Source: Chrysomallon squamiferum (taxonomy: Eukaryota; Mollusca; Gastropoda; Neomphalida; Peltospiridae). Taken from it: DNA of 10,000 nucleotides. The DNA lies in NCBI GenBank assembly GCA_012295275.1, contig CM022677.1, positions 17,785,940-17,795,939 on the forward strand, in the 5' to 3' direction. Shown piece by piece: positions 7,167 to 10,000 of the stretch; position 1 is the stretch's first letter; every line of letters begins with the position of its first letter. The notes beneath the pieces were generated by a model. It had not been told where the DNA came from, ran no database searches, and saw nothing but the letters and a program-made list of their open reading frames with translations. Both the position numbers and the translations under genes were made by a program.

Positions 7167-7612
7167 AAATTCAAAATATCTGTTAAATCTCCGCACATTT
7201 TTGTCATCACTGGTCCCTAATCCTCGTTTTCATCACAAACATTTTCCCCGAGCAGACACTCGCCTCTCCATCTATAGACAAACACAACAGACAACGAAAC
7301 AAAAAACAAAAAAAACTACAAAAAAACCCACCTAATCTCGTTAAGGCAGCAAAAAATCGTGTTATTCACATCACTGTTAATATAACCTTTTGTTTGTCTC
7401 CCGTTACTAATGTCAGTATTTTTCTCCGCATAAACTGACTCATTATCTTCTCAGCCATTTTCGCCAAGTCCGTTAAAACTGGCCAATCGCAATTATTTAT
7501 TTGATAAATCGCGGTCTTAGACTTCTCTTTGTGTTTGTCAGTTCCGCGTGCATTCGGAAAATGCGAAGTTAATTTTTGTTTTTCACGTTGAGGATTTTGT
7601 AAACCGAAAGCG
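7163..7612. promoter_or_regulatory. Non-repetitive stretch with AP-1 and CCAAT words
   Basis: There is no gene. The left part is A/C-rich. The right part (about 7420-7610) has more CpG and contains a consensus AP-1 site TGACTCA at 7436-7442 and a forward CCAAT at 7483-7487. An open frame beginning at a GTG (7548) runs into an (AAT)n tract and is not credible. A regulatory role is only a suggestion. Confidence 0.2.
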
Positions 7613-7617
7613 GAATA

Positions 7618-7640
<23 letters not shown>
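7613..7640. repeat. (AAT)n microsatellite
   Basis: About nine AAT units, producing an Asn run in translation. Confidence 0.95.
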
Positions 7641-7648
<8 letters not shown>

Positions 7649-7749
7649 TATTTTCAAATTCATTTATGGTAATTTTTGGGTCTGTTACATTCAGAGTAGC
7701 AGCCTTTACATTTTGTTTTCTATATTCTGAAAATCTCTCCGACTTTGTG

Positions 7750-7859
7750 TATCTTTCTGTTTCTCTAATTTGTCTCTCATTTATAACTTCTTTTTCTCTT
7801 TTCTTCTTTTTGTTTATCTTTCTGTTTCTCTAATTTGTCTCTCATTTATAACTTCTTTT
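7750..7859. repeat. Perfect 45-bp direct repeat, period 65
   Basis: Positions 7750-7794 and 7815-7859 are identical over 45 bases (beginning TATCTTTCTGTTTCTC, ending AACTTCTTTT). The intervening 20 bases are of the same T/C-rich character. Perfect identity implies a recent duplication or gene conversion. Confidence 0.9.
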
Positions 7860-7867
7860 CTCTTTCT

Positions 7868-7934
7868 TTATCCTTTTGACATAGACACAACCATCCAAAC
7901 ATAAAAACAACCACACAAACCAAAAAACAACCAC

Positions 7935-7980
<46 letters not shown>

Positions 7981-8041
7981 CGCCTAACAACACATCTCCA
8001 AAAAACACGCGCTTAAACAAACATGTTGACAAGGCGGCCAT
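7868..8041 (-). CDS. Candidate 5' coding exon behind the TISU-like ATG, unrecognised
   Basis: From ATG at 8041 the minus strand reads MAALSTCLFKRVFFGDVLLG and then enters the (GT)n tract as a Val-Cys repeat, staying open to 7868. Only the first ~22 residues are not simple repeat. If this is a gene, the coding part would need a splice donor before or in the GT tract; none with a GTAAG-like consensus is visible. It may be a decayed first exon or a chance frame. No family is recognised. Confidence 0.15.
7939..7976. repeat. (CA)n microsatellite, 19 units
   Basis: A pure CA array preceded by degenerate CAAACCA-type words (7880-7935). On the minus strand it reads as (GT)n and encodes a Val-Cys repeat. 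Confidence 0.95.
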
Positions 8042-8068
8042 CTTGGTTTCATTAATCCTGCATTTATA
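8034..8068 (-). promoter_or_regulatory. TATA box plus TISU/YY1-like initiator on the minus strand
   Basis: Read on the minus strand, TATAAAT (8068-8062) is followed 27 bases later by CAAGATGGCCGC (8045-8034). That differs at one base from the TISU consensus SAASATGGCGGC, which is bound by YY1 and directs initiation at the ATG on very short leaders. A TATA box at this distance would place transcription start at or within a few bases of the ATG, exactly the TISU arrangement. The site match is direct; promoter activity is inferred. Confidence 0.4.
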
Positions 8069-8069
8069 C

Positions 8070-8345
8070 ATAATTTAACTTAATCAAGGGAGAAAGAGAC
8101 AATCGAGTCTCGCGTGCTGGTCCGTACTTCTCTCGACTGCAATTATCAAACGCAAAAATCAGCGCATTTTTTATTTATAGGCCCTATTCGCTGGCGAAGA
8201 CGTACGGAAATTAATTATTCACGAAACTCGCCCGGCTCGGCAGTTATCGGCTAATCATGCAAGAAAAGGAATACGAATTAATTACGTTCCGGTCGCGTTC
8301 GTTCGTCTTGAGGGAAAATTTGAACAGCGACTGTAAAGACTAAAC
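8070..8345. promoter_or_regulatory. Clean CpG-containing block with homeodomain-type sites
   Basis: About 270 bases have balanced composition and many CpGs, between long microsatellites. They include TTAATTATTCACG (about 8210), GGCTAATCATGCAAG (about 8250) and GAATTAATTACG (about 8275), which are ATTA-core words typical of homeodomain or POU factors. CGTACGGAAA and TTCCGG words are also present. No open frame of note covers it. It looks like an enhancer or a promoter of the minus-strand candidate at 8041, by inference only. Confidence 0.3.
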
Positions 8346-8411
8346 TGACATTGGTGAAATAATCCACCTTCGTTTGTGTAATATAATCGATTTGCTTTAA
8401 CATACAAAAGT

Positions 8412-8504
<93 letters not shown>
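8412..8504. repeat. (GT)n then long (TA)n microsatellite
   Basis: About six GT units are followed by about 80 bases of TA with a single AA interruption at 8471. Such runs are cruciform-prone and unstable. Confidence 0.95.
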
Positions 8505-8508
<4 letters not shown>

Positions 8509-8660
8509 GTATATTATATATTAGGCTGTTCTAGTCTAGTCTATCCTATATTAATCTGGTATATTATATATTAGTCTAGAGTATTCTATACTAATCTGGT
8601 ATATTATATATTTGGCTAATCTATTGTAGTGTATTCTGTAGTAGTCTGGTAATATCATAT
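8505..8660. repeat. Degenerate 40-50 bp tandem repeat
   Basis: A TCTGGTATATTATATATTAG core recurs at about 8507, 8556, 8596 and, weakly, 8646. Spacings are 49, 40 and 50. Between the cores are CTAGTCTA and TATTCTATACTAA words. Related TCTATTCTAGTCTAGTGT words with TTCCGTTATAAT recur at about 8706 and 8817, so a decayed version continues to about 8845. Confidence 0.75.
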
Positions 8661-8879
8661 TCTTGTTAAGTCTAGTAAATTCTAGCTTACTTTGATATAA
8701 TCTGTTCTATTCTAGTCTAGTGTATTCCGTTATAATATATTCTGGTCCTGTCTTGTTTATACTAGTTTAGTAAATTCATCCAGGATATATATATATATAT
8801 GATATAATTCAGTATTCTATTCTAGTCTAGTGTTTCCGTTATAATGATCCATTTAAAAATGTCCGTTTTAGTCTAACGT

Positions 8880-9335
8880 TTAAAGTAACGTATTTCGCGG
8901 AACGGATTCCTTCAGTAATATACGGTTAAATAACTCATTCAGGATATATATCCAGTATTAAAAATATGATTTCAAAAACGTAAAATAACATTTTAAATAC
9001 GCTACGGATTCCGAAATGTTTCAGTAATAAATTATCTAATAACGTAAACTTAAACTTCGTGTTTCTGTGATGAATGATCCAGTAGGTTAAAAACGTACGT
9101 TTTAGAAACGTAAAGTAACGTACAAAGTAACGTATCATGCGGAACGGATTCCGAAATACATTCAGTAATATACGGTTAAATAACGTAAACTTCGTGTTTC
9201 TGTGATGAATGATCCAGTAGGTTAAAAACGTACGTTTTAGAAACGTAAAGTAACGTACAAAGTAACGTACAGAGTACCGTGCGGAACGGATGCGGAAAAA
9301 ATACGGTATACGGAATGATACTGTAATATATGGTT
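8880..9335. repeat. Satellite-like tandem repeat, period about 135-142 bp
   Basis: The marker ACGGATTCC recurs at about 8903, 9005, 9145 and 9287. The word CTTCGTGTTTCTGTGATGAA occurs at 9055 and 9190, exactly 135 bases apart, and about 80 bases from there are nearly identical. Each full unit has a 14-bp palindrome (9090-9103, 9225-9238), a 12-base AAAGTAACGTAC sub-repeat, and a CAGTAATATACGGTTAAATAA-like end. The first copy is shorter and diverged, and the last is diverged. The minus-strand open frame at 8935-9138 is a by-product. Confidence 0.85.
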
Positions 9336-9339
9336 AAAT

Positions 9340-10000
9340 AAGATAAAAAAATAATAATAATAATAATAATAATAATCAGACAGTGACAACTGTAACATAA
9401 TAATTATGCTTTAGAAGTAATATCTTTCTCGTAATGTATCTTTCAATAACCTAATCATTATTTTGTTCACAATATTAATGCTACGTTGACGCATGTGTTG
9501 AATACACAATAACTTTCTATTAGGCATAATAATGGCTGTATTATGGGTCTCTGGGCTCAATTCTGAATAGCTGTGTGCTTGTATGTACTTCGTGAGGTTT
9601 TATTTAGACGTATGTCGGGTTGTTACAGATGTAATACAAATGGCAGAAAAGATTTAAAAAAAAAAAAAAAAAATGGGTGTGGAGTTTACTGTCTTTTTGT
9701 ATTAGGGGATAGCTGTTTAACTATAAAATGTGAGATTGTGTGTGAGAGTGTATGTGTCCATAAATGTATGAATGATGTGCATGGGTATATGTGCGCGTGT
9801 GTTTAAGTGTTTATATTGTGTGTGTGTATATATATATGAGGGGGTATGAATGGTGTGTGTGTGTTTCTATATGTGCGTACATGTATGTGATAGATATACA
9901 GATATGTCATGGATGCATGAATTAAACCGAACGACAAATAAATAAAAAAACTTAGATTTGGCAGCGATCAACGAATGAACGGAAAGACGGACTGAAAACA
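9340..10000. other. Unassigned right end with microsatellites
   Basis: This contains (AAT)n at 9351-9376, an A-run of about 17 bases at 9656-9673, and GT/TA-rich sequence (9730-9900, with (GT)n(TA)n at 9817-9838). The open frame at 9573-9806 crosses the A-run and shows no conserved feature. No exon or RNA gene is recognised. Confidence 0.5.

Noticed and set aside
6972-7196. Minus-strand Arg-Glu repeat protein
   Set aside because: It is purely the (GA)n complement of the (CT)n tract.
8935-9138. 67-codon minus-strand open frame
   Set aside because: It lies wholly within the satellite-like array, is not preserved between units, and has no recognisable motif.
9573-9806. 77-codon + strand open frame at the right end
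   Set aside because: It crosses a 17-base A-run and enters GT-rich sequence; its Cys/Val composition follows from the repeats.
1-10000. tRNA, rRNA, CRISPR arrays or transposase and reverse-transcriptase fragments
   Set aside because: None was seen by eye on either strand; a structured-RNA scan and a translated repeat search would be needed to exclude decayed copies.

Overview
This is an AT-rich animal (metazoan) window that is mostly intronic and intergenic DNA filled with microsatellites. The composition is (TA)n, (GT)n, (CT)n, (ATT)n and GATA/GACA tracts, with small GT-AG exons set in poly-T and (TTA)n-rich introns. Together with the divergence of the one recognisable protein, this fits a lophotrochozoan, most likely a cephalopod mollusc. 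The species guess is an inference from texture, not from a diagnostic gene. There is nothing prokaryotic, viral or CRISPR-like here.

One protein-coding gene can be assembled. It is on the + strand, with four exons at 1188-1226, 2842-2969, 3929-4032 and 4316-4410. The joined frame is open and encodes a 121-residue basic protein with an acidic tail. The third exon and the start of the fourth match the family of human C11orf98, whose recalled sequence has N-I-T-L-S-G-K-K-R-R-K-L-L and A-M-E-V-E-A. A CpG-containing, ETS-like promoter region (about 1020-1187) lies upstream and several AATAAA signals lie downstream. The first 13-residue exon is the least certain part.

The most unusual structure is in intron 1. 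A unit of about 107-125 bp, carrying the polypyrimidine tract, the acceptor and the first ~35 bases of coding exon 2, is repeated in tandem at about 2400-2880. The real exon is the last copy, the first and third copies have lost their AG, and the second keeps an intact decoy acceptor.

Right of the gene the layout is: a short foldback at 5012-5070; a less repetitive, CpG-containing block at 5310-5815 (E-box, inverted CCAAT, ETS-like site); a second promoter-like block at 6060-6235 with a palindromic CRE followed by a short open frame ending in a strong splice donor; long microsatellites (6548-6606, 7089-7162, 7939-7976, 8424-8504); a perfect 45-bp duplication at 7750-7859; and an unusually clean block at 8030-8340. 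That last block has a TATA box, a TISU/YY1-like ATG on the minus strand, and homeodomain-type ATTA sites. From 8505 to 8660 there is a degenerate 40-50 bp tandem repeat. From about 8880 to 9330 there is a satellite-like ~135-142 bp repeat containing a perfect 14-bp palindrome. The right end (9340-10000) is microsatellite and unassigned sequence.

No tRNA, rRNA or recognisable transposase/reverse transcriptase was found. Most long open frames in the window are translations of simple repeats.
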